Part shown: one piece after another, positions 17,722 through 26,950 of the stretch | How positions within the stretch are numbered: the first letter of the stretch is position 1 | How the letters are laid out: every line of letters begins with the position of its first letter | Assembly: GCF_013140855.1 (NCBI RefSeq) | Contig: NZ_JABBPG010000009.1 | Span: 124,001 to 188,000, forward strand | DNA length: 64,000 nt | Source: Pseudoalteromonas caenipelagi | GTDB lineage: Bacteria > Pseudomonadota > Gammaproteobacteria > Enterobacterales > Alteromonadaceae | Reading direction: 5' to 3' | The notes under the pieces: generated by a model | What the model saw: only the letters and a program-made list of their open reading frames with translations | The model's database searches: none | What the model was told of the DNA's origin: nothing | Made by a program: the position numbers and the translations under genes

Positions 17722-18351
17722 TTACACTATTAAATTTACGGCTAAGGCAATAAAAATGAATCCTGATATTCTATCTATCCATATCGGGGCGTTTGGGTGG
17801 CGGCGAAAGTAACCGGCAATTTTATCTCCGCCATAAATATAGGCACAGTCTATCGGAAAAGCGAGTATTGGGTACAAAAGGCCAAATATAGCCAGTTGCA
17901 ACGTTGCGCTTGAGAGGCTCGGATCTACAAACTGAGGAATAAACGCAATAAAGAATAACGCAACTTTTGGGTTGAGTACCTCGGTCATCATTGCCTGTAC
18001 AAAGACGTTTCCCGATTTTTTTGTACTTACATGCGGCTTGTCTTCGCACGCAATCTGTTTTTTAAAGGTGTCTTTGAGTGTTATTACACCCAAATAAGCC
18101 AAATATGCTGCGCCAAGGTAAAGCACTGCGTTATAGGCACTCTCAGAGGCTTTTAAAACAGCTGATAGGCCAACTACAGCAAAAATGGTATGTATTACTC
18201 CTCCTGCAGCGAAACCTAACGCGCTTTTCATTCCTGCCTGACGTCCATGCGTGAACGTCTGCGCCATTAAAAATGCATTAGAAGGGCCCGGTGCCACAGC
18301 GATAACAGCGCTGGCGATTAAAAAGGAGATAACTGATTCAGGATTGAGCAT
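17722..18351 (-). CDS. LysE/RhtB family amino-acid exporter
   Basis: A 209-residue inner-membrane protein with about six hydrophobic segments. The family signature [23 protein letters not shown] lies at residues 18-40 (seen in segments), and [19 protein letters not shown] near residue 127 is also typical. Members export amino acids such as homoserine, threonine or lysine; the substrate is not predictable. It lies just upstream of mgsA on the same strand (5-base gap), so the two may be cotranscribed. Confidence 0.88.
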   Translation of the reverse strand: MLNPESVISFLIASAVIAVAPGPSNAFLMAQTFTHGRQAGMKSALGFAAGGVIHTIFAVVGLSAVLKASESAYNAVLYLGAAYLAYLGVITLKDTFKKQIACEDKPHVSTKKSGNVFVQAMMTEVLNPKVALFFIAFIPQFVDPSLSSATLQLAIFGLLYPILAFPIDCAYIYGGDKIAGYFRRHPNAPIWIDRISGFIFIALAVNLIV

Positions 18352-18428
18352 TATTAACTAGTAGAACAACAACAGTGTCAGTCAGTCTAAGCTGTTTTGA
18401 GGGGAAAATAAATGGATATAAGGAATAA

Positions 18429-18454
18429 CAAAAAGCGGGCTATGCAGCCCGCTT
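18429..18454 (-). terminator. Terminator of the subtilase gene
   Basis: A 9-bp stem AAGCGGGCT/AGCCCGCTT (18433-18441 with 18446-18454) encloses a 4-base loop and is followed on the minus strand by TTTTGTTATT. It lies 17 bases past the stop codon. Confidence 0.85.
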
Positions 18455-18470
18455 AAATTAGGTTGGGTTT

Positions 18471-20303
18471 TTAGAACACAACAGTTTGAGTATCAGAACA
18501 AACAGTCGTACTGCCTTGCTCGCATACTTGGTAGATGTAGCTACCGCCGCCCTTGCCACTGATGCTGTCCGTGTAGCTATTATCGTTTGCAGTTGTGACA
18601 ATATTACTACCGTTACGATAAATATCTACTTGGCTGGTGCTAGCGCCTTGCCAGTTAAGGTCAACGTACTTACCACCTTTTTGCTTGTAGCCAGATGCTG
18701 TAAGGTCGATGCTGCCATTACCTGGGTCACCACCATTATCACCACCAGAACAACCGTTTGCAGTTAGGTAAGCATCAGCATCAGCTGCTTTAACAATACC
18801 GTAACCGAAGTATACGTCTTTACCAGCTGCGCCAGCATCTTCTGCAGTTGCTTTAAGTGCTGCACGGATCTCTTGACCAGTACACTCTGGGTGATTTGAC
18901 CATACAAGAGCTGCTACACCAGAAACTGCAGGCGTTGCCATAGAAGTCCCGCTCATGAAACCGTAATCGCTTGTGCCAATGTTTACAGTTGCAGTACTTG
19001 CAGCCATAAGTGTTGCTCGGTCTTCAAGTGCTGCCCCTACAGCTGGGATACTTGTAGTGTTAGTATCACCTAGTGTGCCATATAACATGCCAGCTTCGTT
19101 GTTTACGATAATCGCACCGATACCACCAGATGCTTCACAGTTTGCAACTTTGTCATGGAAAGAAATATTACCACGGTCGATTAAACATACTTTACCAGCA
19201 GCGCCAGCATCAGTTGCTTCAGCTGTACCCATGAAGAATAGGCTGCCAGTTACAGTGCCAGAGTTTTCCATAGCTGAGCTTGCAACAACATTGCCATCTA
19301 CGTTTAAGCTTGCTGATGTTGCCATACCCGCTGGGTAAGTTGAAAGCGTATCTACGCCACCGGCTGTTACTTCAACACAGATAGTTTCGTCTTCAGTTGT
19401 ATTTTTACCTTTACCACTAGCGCAGCTTGGGAATTGTGAGAAATCAGCGATTTGGTTGTTCGCATCGTTTGCACCGATCATCATTACTGAAGGGTAACCT
19501 GCTGGGTATGAACGTACATCGTTACCATCGTTACCAGCGGCAGCGACCACTAGACCACCTGCAGCGTTAAAGTTAGCAAATGCGTTTGATTCAGTGTTAT
19601 TTGAACCACCACCGCCTAAACTCATGCTGATGATATTAGCGCCCGCTTGAGAACAAAGGTTTGCAGCATGAGCTAGGTCAGAAGAATAACCCCAACCTTC
19701 AGCGTTAAATACTTTGATGATATGCATGTCAACACCAGGTGCCATACCAACAACACCTATGTTGTTATCTGCAGCACCAATAGTACCTGCTACGTGAGTA
19801 CCGTGAGGACCACCATTATCGTACCAGTTACCTGTACCTGAGTCGTTATCACCGGTGATGTTACCCCAGATGAAGTCAGGGTTAGAGCTATCAAGACCTG
19901 AGTCGATAACACATACTTTCATGCCTGCGTTGGCGTTGAAAGTAACTTGGTCAGCTTGTGATTGGTAAACAGCATAGGGTGTAAGTTGCTGTGTCATTGC
20001 ATCTCCAGCATCATCATTGTAGATGCCAAGAGGAACACGTTTGAAGTCTTGCTCAACTAGTTTTACGTGTGGGTTGTTAAGTAAGCCTCTTACTTGAGAT
20101 AAGTCTTTACCAGAAAATGTTGCTGCGATAAATCCGTCGCCATCGACATGAAGTTGCGCACCCAACTGCTTTGCTAACGCTTTTACAACGCCTTTATTAT
20201 TATTTTCAACTTGAATGATGTAACGGTCATCTGAAGCCTGTGCGCTAGCAGCTGCACACATACCGGCAAACATTAGTGCTGAAGTGAACTTGTTTAGTTT
20301 CAT
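18471..20303 (-). CDS. Secreted subtilisin-like serine protease (S8 family)
   Basis: A 610-residue exported protease. In order: signal peptide (1-23), inhibitor I9-type propeptide (about 26-90), and a catalytic domain with Asp134 (VIDSG), His167 (HGTHVAGT), oxyanion Asn258 (AAGND) and Ser454 (GTSMATP), all intact. A protease-associated (PA) domain is inserted at about 345-430, between the His and Ser. A Gly/Asn-rich linker (about 517-530) leads to a C-terminal fibronectin-III-like domain (about 531-610) that probably binds substrate or surface and may be removed on maturation. Several Cys pairs suggest disulfides. Extracellular protein degradation fits a marine heterotroph; single gene with its own terminator. 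Confidence 0.94.
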   Translation of the reverse strand: MKLNKFTSALMFAGMCAAASAQASDDRYIIQVENNNKGVVKALAKQLGAQLHVDGDGFIAATFSGKDLSQVRGLLNNPHVKLVEQDFKRVPLGIYNDDAGDAMTQQLTPYAVYQSQADQVTFNANAGMKVCVIDSGLDSSNPDFIWGNITGDNDSGTGNWYDNGGPHGTHVAGTIGAADNNIGVVGMAPGVDMHIIKVFNAEGWGYSSDLAHAANLCSQAGANIISMSLGGGGSNNTESNAFANFNAAGGLVVAAAGNDGNDVRSYPAGYPSVMMIGANDANNQIADFSQFPSCASGKGKNTTEDETICVEVTAGGVDTLSTYPAGMATSASLNVDGNVVASSAMENSGTVTGSLFFMGTAEATDAGAAGKVCLIDRGNISFHDKVANCEASGGIGAIIVNNEAGMLYGTLGDTNTTSIPAVGAALEDRATLMAASTATVNIGTSDYGFMSGTSMATPAVSGVAALVWSNHPECTGQEIRAALKATAEDAGAAGKDVYFGYGIVKAADADAYLTANGCSGGDNGGDPGNGSIDLTASGYKQKGGKYVDLNWQGASTSQVDIYRNGSNIVTTANDNSYTDSISGKGGGSYIYQVCEQGSTTVCSDTQTVVF

Positions 20304-20580
20304 TATTATTATCTCTAGTTCGTTAAAATGAGTGAAGCGATTGTTAAACTTGATTGTTAAATAAATAACAATTGATTAACGGGGAAACAGAGTAGATCGA
20401 AATGGCTAGTAACGTAAAGAATAATTTATTGCTTTTTTTATAAAAATTTAGAGTATTTAATTATGTGTATATACGATTATAGTATTAGAGGAAGTCTAGC
20501 AGGTTACATGGTTTACTATTATAGATACATGATTTACAAAGGAAATGATAAGTATGTTTATTTGAGTACCTAAGTGCGGT

Positions 20581-21768
20581 CTAAGCCGCACTGTGTAGAG
20601 TTTGTTTATTTTTACCTAATAATGCAAATAAAAATGGCGTGACTAACAGAAGATGCAGAGCCAACTGGTAGGGGGCTGTTAAATGTAGCTGTTGTGTTAA
20701 TAGGGCCAAAATTCCAGCACCGCTCATTTGCATTACGCCAATAAGTGCAGAGGCCGTACCTGCTTGTTTGGCAAATCCAGAGAGTGCTTTACCTGCGGCA
20801 GAGCCAAGAGAAAATGCAAAGCCAACAGAGGCAATATACATAGGCAGCATAAAAGCAGCAGGATGTTGATAACGTGTTGCGAGCAGCATAGTTAGACCAC
20901 CTATTGTAAATAGGGTTAAACCCACGACTAAAGCGAGTCGACTGTGGCGTTTTATGAGTATCGGTGCGGTAAAGCTGGCGACGATACTTAAAATGGCATT
21001 GCCTGTAAACCATGCTGTAAACATAGAAACTGAGCCATGTAGTTGATTCATTATCCAACCAGGTGCGGTTGTCACAAAAACGAGCATGGCTGCCATGCCC
21101 AGCATGGTAATGCTAGCATTAAACATAAACTCGTTGCTTTTTAGCATCGGCTTGAAGCGGCTGAAGTTGAGAATGTGTCCCTCATAGATACTATCAACAG
21201 GTTTCGTTTCACGATATAACCACATAAGTAATAGTAAACCGATAACCGCGAAGCCTGATAGAAAGGTAAAATTACTGCGCCAGCCGAACTCTAATGTTAA
21301 CCAAGCACCAAGTAGGGGAGCTAATGCAGGAATGAAGCACACGATACCATTGAGATAAGTGATCATTTGACCACTTCCTTTATGGCCAAAGCTATCTCTG
21401 ACAATCGCAAAAGCCGCGACAAATGTGGCACAGGCTCCAAAACCTTGTAATGCTCTAGCCACCATCATCCATGTCCAGCTATCAACCAGCGATGCTATCA
21501 CAGCGCCCAACATAAACAGTGTGATGCCAAAGCTTGAGACAGGTTTTCTACCGTATTTGTCAGCCAGTGGTCCTGCGATTAACTGCCCTAAGCCAACGGT
21601 GAGCATGTAGACACTAATGGTTTGCTGAATTTTTGACTCAGATACAGCCAAGCCCTGTTGCATGGCTTGAAAAGCCGGTAGGTATAGATCAATACCTAGC
21701 GGGCAAAAAATCACTAATAAAGCTAGGATAAAGATAAGCGTTTTGCTAGTTAAATCAGATTGTGGCAT
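20581..21768 (-). CDS. Bcr/CflA family multidrug efflux MFS transporter
   Basis: A 395-residue inner-membrane protein with twelve predicted transmembrane segments. The motif GPLADKYGRKP in the loop between segments 2 and 3 (about residues 65-75) and ARALQGFGACATFVAAFAIVRD in segments 4-5 (about 103-124, read in parts) are hallmarks of the drug:H+ antiporter-1 Bcr/CflA group. Likely exports drugs or small metabolites with proton antiport. AAGGAG precedes the ATG. Monocistronic. Confidence 0.9.
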   Translation of the reverse strand: MPQSDLTSKTLIFILALLVIFCPLGIDLYLPAFQAMQQGLAVSESKIQQTISVYMLTVGLGQLIAGPLADKYGRKPVSSFGITLFMLGAVIASLVDSWTWMMVARALQGFGACATFVAAFAIVRDSFGHKGSGQMITYLNGIVCFIPALAPLLGAWLTLEFGWRSNFTFLSGFAVIGLLLLMWLYRETKPVDSIYEGHILNFSRFKPMLKSNEFMFNASITMLGMAAMLVFVTTAPGWIMNQLHGSVSMFTAWFTGNAILSIVASFTAPILIKRHSRLALVVGLTLFTIGGLTMLLATRYQHPAAFMLPMYIASVGFAFSLGSAAGKALSGFAKQAGTASALIGVMQMSGAGILALLTQQLHLTAPYQLALHLLLVTPFLFALLGKNKQTLHSAA

Positions 21769-21930
21769 GACGACTCCTTTTGGCGGCTATTCTAATGCGC
21801 GAAAATAAAAAGAACAGGACAAAGCACCGGATCATCAAAATAAAAGCGTAAAAGCATGCTGAGTGTATTCTCCAAACAGGTCGGATGTGTTAATTTTGCT
21901 TAACAATATTGTTTTACAGAGGTATTAACT

Positions 21931-22395
21931 GTGTCAGCCCCGTTACTAAAGATATATAAAAGAATGCAGTGGCTTCCATTTGGACAGTGGCTCTTTAGCA
22001 AAGCCGTATGTCGTAAGGCGCCTTATTTTGGTTCAATTAAGCCAACTATAACGAAGCTTGAACCAGGGTTATGCTGTGCCACAATTCCCAAACGCAAAGC
22101 CGTGTTCAACCATATTGGAACTATTCATGCGATAGCGCAGTGTAATCTAGCTGAATTGTGTGCCGGCGTAATGGTTGATGCAACAGTGCCGCATAAAACA
22201 CACCGTTGGATCCCAAAAGGCATGACTGTGCAATACCTAAAAAAAGCTGAAACAGATTTGGATGCAGAAGCTAAGATTGCCTTGCCCAGACAATGGCAAG
22301 ACAAAGAAGATTTAATTGTACCCGTAGAGATCTTTGATAAACAGGGAAACAAGGTATTTCACGCTGATATCAATATGTACATTACTGCGCGTTAG
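21931..22395 (+). CDS. DUF4442 hotdog-fold thioesterase-like protein
   Basis: A 154-residue cytoplasmic protein starting with GTG at 21931 behind AGAGG (spacing 8). The hotdog pattern is visible: FNHIGTIHAIAQCNLAELCAG (central helix with His and Asn) near residues 60-80 and a following strand set ending VFHADINMYITAR. DUF4442 proteins resemble acyl-CoA thioesterases, but the substrate is unknown. The 3' end overlaps the convergent bactofilin gene by 14 bases. Confidence 0.82.
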   Translation: MSAPLLKIYKRMQWLPFGQWLFSKAVCRKAPYFGSIKPTITKLEPGLCCATIPKRKAVFNHIGTIHAIAQCNLAELCAGVMVDATVPHKTHRWIPKGMTVQYLKKAETDLDAEAKIALPRQWQDKEDLIVPVEIFDKQGNKVFHADINMYITAR

Positions 22396-22792
22396 TCTTG
22401 TCTTTACTCGTTGCTTTGTCTTTAAAGGAGGTGATATTTGTCACCTCTGTTTTATGAGTAAGCTTACCCTCAATTAAAGCACCGGCTTCGATACTGAGCG
22501 TGTCATGCATGACGTCACCATGTACTTTGGCGGTTGGCTCTAGCATCACTTTATCTGCATCGATGCTACCATTGACCGTGCCTTTTATCCGAATGCGATG
22601 AGCCTTTACATCACCTTCAATCACACCATGCAGACCAACAATGAGGGTATTCACTACCAAGTCACCGATTACCTTACCGTCGATTTGTAACTCACCTTCG
22701 CAGCGAACATGGCCTTCTATGACCGTATTGGGAGAGATCAGCGCCGGAACGCCTGATACCGATTTATCGTTGCCTAATAAACTATTGAACAC
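22382..22792 (-). CDS. Bactofilin (polymer-forming cytoskeletal protein)
   Basis: A 136-residue protein dominated by a right-handed beta-helix: repeated short strands such as IEGHVRCEGELQIDGKVIGDL and VIEGDVKAHRIRIKGTVNGSI (about residues 25-105), with short disordered ends. Bactofilins polymerise into membrane-associated filaments and position cell-wall enzymes. The GTG start at 22792 overlaps the 3' end of the upstream M23 peptidase gene by 11 bases, so the pair is translationally coupled. This matches the common bactofilin-M23 partnership in which the filament scaffolds a peptidoglycan hydrolase. Confidence 0.9.
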   Translation of the reverse strand: MFNSLLGNDKSVSGVPALISPNTVIEGHVRCEGELQIDGKVIGDLVVNTLIVGLHGVIEGDVKAHRIRIKGTVNGSIDADKVMLEPTAKVHGDVMHDTLSIEAGALIEGKLTHKTEVTNITSFKDKATSKDKTNAQ

Positions 22793-23963
22793 GATTGATC
22801 ACCTTAGTTAACTTGATAGGGTTAATATGTTTGCCGTTTTGCAATACTTCATAATGTAAGTGAGTGCTTGTACTTCGTCCAGTACTCCCCATCAAAGCAA
22901 TCACTTCAGATTTTTTGATTTGTTGCCCTTTTTTTACTTTGATTGTGTGCAAATGGCCAAATCGAGACACTAAGCCGTGCTCATGTTCAATTTCGATAAA
23001 TTTGCCGTAGCCGCCATTACGTCCGGCTCGAACGATCGTGCCTGCAGCAGGGGCGATAATTTCTGTTTTATGCCAACCAGCTAAATCGACACCTTTATGG
23101 TAAGCGCGTCGACCAGTAATAGGGTCTTTACGAAAACCGAATTGGCTCGAAATATAATAATCATCTTTAGCAACTGGCATAGAGTCTGGCAAGGTGGTGA
23201 TCACTTGCTCTAAGTTATTTAACGTAACCAGATTATCTATCGCATTGAGGTAATCTTGAGGCAGTTCCTCTAGCTCTAATTGGTGATACGGACCACCTTG
23301 AGCTAGTGCTGAGTTGTGTTTTGGGGCGATGCCAACTTCTGCCAGACCACTACTTAGTGTTGCTGCACGATTTTGAATGTTGTCAGAGATCAGACTAAGC
23401 AATTGTTGCTGATGAGAAGCCAACCTCTGCGCCTGCGTACCAAAGTCTCTTTGCTGCTCACCTTGTGACACTTCGCTTTGGTTAGGTAATAAGCTATCTG
23501 AATTAACTTGTTCGGTCGTTTGTTGCGGGTCATCTAGCTGTTCTAAATGGACGTCTGTATTATCCGTTGGCGTTTGTGTGGGCGCATTTTCCGCTTCATT
23601 CAATGGCTCAACTAGTGAACTTGGTAAGGCATCGACTAAGCTTTGCAGCATGAGTTGCTTTTCAGTGAGTTCGTTAAGTGCTTGCTGCTGCTGAGCAAGC
23701 TGAGCTTGCATTTGCTGCTTTTCATTTAAAAAACGCTGCTTGTCTTCATTGGTTTGCGTGCGCAAAGAGGAAATTGTAGTTTTTTGTTGCGTCACAGATT
23801 GTGCATTTATCACAGCCCAAGCCACAGCGCCCGATGCTAATGTTAACAGCAATGGTTGAACCCAGCTTGGTAAGGTGAACATATAAATTTCACCGTTTTG
23901 GCGTATTAAAATTTGCCTTGGCTGGAATAATGTCTTAAATAGGCGATTGATTAGCTTCAACAT
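22782..23963 (-). CDS. M23 family peptidoglycan endopeptidase, membrane-anchored
   Basis: About 393 residues from the ATG at 23963 (a GTG at 23987 is possible; neither has a clear ribosome-binding site). A short cytoplasmic N-terminus precedes one transmembrane helix (about 38-55), then a periplasmic coiled coil rich in Gln (about 60-110), an acidic Gln/Asn linker, and a C-terminal LytM/M23 domain (about 270-385). The zinc ligands are present: YHKGVDLAG (HxxxD) and HLHYEV (HxH). It likely cuts peptide cross-links for cell shape or division, in partnership with the bactofilin encoded immediately downstream. Confidence 0.9.
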   Translation of the reverse strand: MLKLINRLFKTLFQPRQILIRQNGEIYMFTLPSWVQPLLLTLASGAVAWAVINAQSVTQQKTTISSLRTQTNEDKQRFLNEKQQMQAQLAQQQQALNELTEKQLMLQSLVDALPSSLVEPLNEAENAPTQTPTDNTDVHLEQLDDPQQTTEQVNSDSLLPNQSEVSQGEQQRDFGTQAQRLASHQQQLLSLISDNIQNRAATLSSGLAEVGIAPKHNSALAQGGPYHQLELEELPQDYLNAIDNLVTLNNLEQVITTLPDSMPVAKDDYYISSQFGFRKDPITGRRAYHKGVDLAGWHKTEIIAPAAGTIVRAGRNGGYGKFIEIEHEHGLVSRFGHLHTIKVKKGQQIKKSEVIALMGSTGRSTSTHLHYEVLQNGKHINPIKLTKVINRVQ

Positions 23964-24027
23964 ACTTATAAAATTCTTAAACAACACTTCACAATAACAA
24001 GATTAATACAAAAATCCAGCTAATTTG

Positions 24028-24059
24028 TATAATAAAAAGGTGTGCAAATGCACACCTTT
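24028..24059 (-). terminator. Terminator of the hpd-fahA unit
   Basis: A 10-bp stem AAAGGTGTGC/GCACACCTTT (24036-24045 with 24050-24059) and a T-rich stretch on the minus-strand exit side, 27 bases after fahA. Confidence 0.85.
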
Positions 24060-24085
24060 GATTTTTATCTGCTTTTAATTTGGGA

Positions 24086-25399
24086 TTATTTAGCAGGTAG
24101 AACCGTGCCTTCAACAGAGCCAAAGCCAATGCGATTGAAGCCATCAGCTTCACACCAACCACGCATAATTACTTTGTCGCCGTCTTCTAAGAACTTACGT
24201 TCTTCGCCATTTGTTAGCGTAATCGTTTCTTTACCACCGCGAGAAAGCTCAAGTAAAGAACCGGCTTCTTCATGCTCAGGGCCCGATTGTGTACCAGAGC
24301 CAAGCATGTCGCCCGGTAGGAAGTTACAGCCGTTTACTGTGTGATGCGTTACCATTTGCGCTACAGTCCAGTAGCTGTGTTTGAAGCTAGACTCAGACAG
24401 CTTCGCTGGGGTTTGCTGTTCTTCGCGCATTTTAGCGGTTTCAAGCAATACATCCATTTGGATATCAAAAGCGCCAGCTTCACGGTTGTGAGATGACTCT
24501 AAGTATTCCATCGGCTGAGGATCGTTCTCTTCACGATGCCACTGAGTGCGATATGGTGCGAGCGCTTCCGTTGTTACAATCCATGGAGAAACTGTAGAGG
24601 CAAAGTTTTTCGCTAGGAATGGACCTAATGGTTGATATTCCCATGCTTGTAAATCACGTGCTGACCAGTCATTGAATAGACAAAAACCAAATACATGGCT
24701 TTCAGCATCTTCAATCGCGATTTGCTCACCTAGCTCGTTTCCATTACCTAAATAGATACCAAGCTCTAGTTCATAGTCAAGGCGCTTACAAGGACCAAAT
24801 GAAGGAGTATCAGCATCTGGTGCTTTAGTTTGGCCTTTCGGGCGATGGAAAGCTTGGCCAGATACATCGATAGAAGATGAGCGACCGTGATAACCGATTG
24901 GCACCCATTTGTAGTTTGGTAATAGTGGGTTATCTGGGCGGAATAGCTTACCTACAGCAGTCGCATGGTAGATTGATGTATAAAAGTCAGTGTAGTCACC
25001 AATGTGACATGGCATTGAGTACTCAACATCGGCTTGTGCAACCAGCGCATTTGCAAGCACAGCTTGATGTTCTGAGCCTTCACGTAGAGCGCGAGATAAC
25101 GCTAAACGTAGTGCCGACCAGTAAGCTTGACCCAGTCCCATAAACTCATTTAAAGCTTGAGCGTTGGCAGCTTCAAGTGCTACTTGCGCTTCACCTGAAA
25201 AAATACCAGCACTTGCTACAACTGCAAGATCTAATACTTGATCACCGATAGCAACACCGCCACGGAACTCTTCATTGCTGCCTTTGCGACGAAATACCGC
25301 AAATGGTAAGTTCTGGATTGGAAAATCTGTACCAGCCTGGTTTGCACTTGCTACCCAGCTTTTAAGATTAATATCATGAGTTTCGTTAATAAAAGACAT
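24086..25399 (-). CDS. fahA: Fumarylacetoacetase
   Basis: A 437-residue enzyme for the last step of tyrosine degradation, splitting fumarylacetoacetate into fumarate and acetoacetate. Full-length two-domain form: N-terminal SH3-like domain (about 1-120) with NLPFAVFRR, then the catalytic domain with DYTDFYTSIYHATAVG (His nucleophile region, about 128-143), GYHGRSSS, LDYELELGIYLG (metal ligands) and FNDWSARDLQAWEYQPLGPFLAKNF. C-terminal GDMLGSGTQSGP and a Lys are also typical. AAGG precedes the ATG. It lies downstream of hpd in the same direction with a hairpin in the 102-base gap. Confidence 0.96.
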   Translation of the reverse strand: MSFINETHDINLKSWVASANQAGTDFPIQNLPFAVFRRKGSNEEFRGGVAIGDQVLDLAVVASAGIFSGEAQVALEAANAQALNEFMGLGQAYWSALRLALSRALREGSEHQAVLANALVAQADVEYSMPCHIGDYTDFYTSIYHATAVGKLFRPDNPLLPNYKWVPIGYHGRSSSIDVSGQAFHRPKGQTKAPDADTPSFGPCKRLDYELELGIYLGNGNELGEQIAIEDAESHVFGFCLFNDWSARDLQAWEYQPLGPFLAKNFASTVSPWIVTTEALAPYRTQWHREENDPQPMEYLESSHNREAGAFDIQMDVLLETAKMREEQQTPAKLSESSFKHSYWTVAQMVTHHTVNGCNFLPGDMLGSGTQSGPEHEEAGSLLELSRGGKETITLTNGEERKFLEDGDKVIMRGWCEADGFNRIGFGSVEGTVLPAK

Positions 25400-25451
25400 T
25401 GCCTTTCCTTTTTACTTTTGGTTAGTGCTATTTTGCCCTAACTAAAATGGA

Positions 25452-25478
25452 AAAAGCAGCTTTTAAAAAGCTGCTTGT
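25452..25478 (-). terminator. Hairpin between hpd and fahA
   Basis: A 9-bp stem AAGCAGCTT/AAGCTGCTT with an A/T loop lies 26 bases past hpd, with TTTCC following on the minus strand. It could attenuate transcription into fahA or protect the hpd mRNA end. Confidence 0.5.
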
Positions 25479-25501
25479 GAAAATAATAACGTATATAAAG
25501 C

Positions 25502-26548
25502 TTAGATTACGCCGCGACGTTCTTGATCACGCTCGATAGACTCGAATAGCGCTTGGAAGTTACCTTCACCAAAGCCGCCATCGTCAACACGTTGGATCAT
25601 TTCGATAAAGATTGGGCCAAATAAGTTTTTCGTAAAGATTTGTAGTAGGTAACAGTTCTCACTTTGGCTATCTACTAAGATCTGGTGCTCTCTGATCTTC
25701 TCTTTATCTTCTTTAACCCAAGGTACACGGTCGAAGATAGTGTCATAGTAGTGTTCAACGATATCTAACGTAGCGATTGTGCTCTTATCTAGCTGATCAA
25801 GTGAGCCTACTAGGTCGTTAGTTAAAAATGCTAAGTGTTGAACACCTGGACCATTGTACTCATCTAGGTACTCATCGATCTGGTTGTTGTTGTCGTCTTT
25901 ACCTTCGTTAATTGGAATAGAGAAGGTGCCACAAGGCGACTTAAGTGCATAAGATAGTAGCGCTGTTTTTTGACCTTTAATGTCGAAGTAGCGAACTTCT
26001 TCAAAACCAAATACGTCTTTGTAGAAGTTAGCCCATGTTTCCATAGTGCCTTTGTAAACGTTGTTAGTTAAGTGGTCAATACGGATAAAGCCCTTATCTT
26101 TAACAATGTTTTGTTCTTGAAGGTCTACAAAGTCATTGTCGTAGATTGAACCTTTGTCGCCAAATACGTCGATGAAGTAAATTAGGCTGTCACCGATGCC
26201 GTAAATTGCAGGGTAAGGTAAGTCTTTATTGGCAGAGTCAGTCGCTGGCTTTGCACCACGCTCAACAGCAACTTCAAACGCTTTTTGAGCGTCTTCTACA
26301 CGCCAGCCCATTGAACAAATTGCAGGGCCATGGCTTTTAGCGAAAGCTGCAGAAAAGCCTTCACGCTCGTTATTTAGTAAAAAGTGAATGTCGTTTTGGT
26401 TGTAATAAACGATATCTTTGTCTTTAAACTTTTTAAGTTTTGAGAAACCAAAATCGGTGAACACTTTATCCATATAGTCCGCATCTGGTGTTGCGTACTC
26501 GGTAAACTCGATACCAACTAAACCTAGTGGATTTTTTACTTCACTCAT
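25502..26548 (-). CDS. hpd: 4-hydroxyphenylpyruvate dioxygenase
   Basis: A 348-residue non-haem iron dioxygenase converting 4-hydroxyphenylpyruvate to homogentisate in tyrosine catabolism. Two vicinal-oxygen-chelate halves are visible; the iron ligands fall in IDHLTNNVYKG (His, about 155), VQHLAFLTND (His, about 233) and FIEMIQR (Glu, about 313). I chose the ATG at 26548 because GGGAG lies 7 bases before it; an in-frame ATG at 26554 is only one base from that site. TyrR-box-like sites lie upstream. The next enzyme, homogentisate dioxygenase (hmgA), is not in this window. Confidence 0.95.
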   Translation of the reverse strand: MSEVKNPLGLVGIEFTEYATPDADYMDKVFTDFGFSKLKKFKDKDIVYYNQNDIHFLLNNEREGFSAAFAKSHGPAICSMGWRVEDAQKAFEVAVERGAKPATDSANKDLPYPAIYGIGDSLIYFIDVFGDKGSIYDNDFVDLQEQNIVKDKGFIRIDHLTNNVYKGTMETWANFYKDVFGFEEVRYFDIKGQKTALLSYALKSPCGTFSIPINEGKDDNNNQIDEYLDEYNGPGVQHLAFLTNDLVGSLDQLDKSTIATLDIVEHYYDTIFDRVPWVKEDKEKIREHQILVDSQSENCYLLQIFTKNLFGPIFIEMIQRVDDGGFGEGNFQALFESIERDQERRGVI

Positions 26549-26670
26549 TGTCATACTCCCGCAATTAAGCAAATTGGGTTGCTTGTTAGATTATGTTTTT
26601 CAGTAGGTGGATGATTAATCAAAAATGCGCAAAGAGGAAGAGTCGGCCCCTATTTAGCAGACAGTGCGAT

Positions 26671-26688
26671 TGTAAATTAAGTTGCACA
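26671..26688. promoter_or_regulatory. Weak TyrR-box-like site, promoter-proximal to hpd
   Basis: TGTAAA-N6-TGCACA, two mismatches from the TyrR consensus TGTAAA-N6-TTTACA, about 123 bases upstream of the hpd ATG. Paired strong and weak boxes are typical of TyrR-controlled promoters in E. coli. Confidence 0.4.
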
Positions 26689-26906
26689 AACACACGAAAA
26701 TATGACGGTAGCAATGACACACACAAAAAGCGTGCAACTAAGGTGATGGCGAGCGCAGGAGATTTGAAGCTTGAACGGTGCTTTTAGAAGTGTGTTTTTA
26801 TTTAACGTTTTGATTTATAAAGGTTTTTGTTTTTTGTGTTGTTACTTAGTTAAGCAGCATATTTTTAATTTACTCTTCTCTTATTTCTTGCTTTAGGTTC
26901 AGTGTT

Positions 26907-26924
26907 TGTAAACTTTTGTTTACT
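26907..26924. promoter_or_regulatory. Strong TyrR box upstream of hpd
   Basis: TGTAAA-N6-TTTACT, one mismatch from the TyrR consensus TGTAAA-N6-TTTACA. It lies about 360 bases upstream of hpd and beyond the terminator of the POT gene, so hpd is the only sensible target. tyrR is encoded in this window at 45605. Confidence 0.6.
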
Positions 26925-26950
26925 GATGGGCGGTCATAGACGTTTAAATA

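Larger units (their letters stand above)
26549..26950 (-). other. 402-base upstream region of hpd
   Basis: Non-coding stretch between the hpd start and the POT gene terminator. It contains the two TyrR-box-like sites listed separately. A 64-codon plus-strand frame here has an unlikely composition and no ribosome-binding site, so it is not called. Confidence 0.5.

Noticed and set aside
26593-26787. 64-codon plus-strand frame upstream of hpd
   Set aside because: Basic, Cys/Lys-rich composition, no ribosome-binding site, and it covers the likely hpd promoter region and the weak TyrR box.
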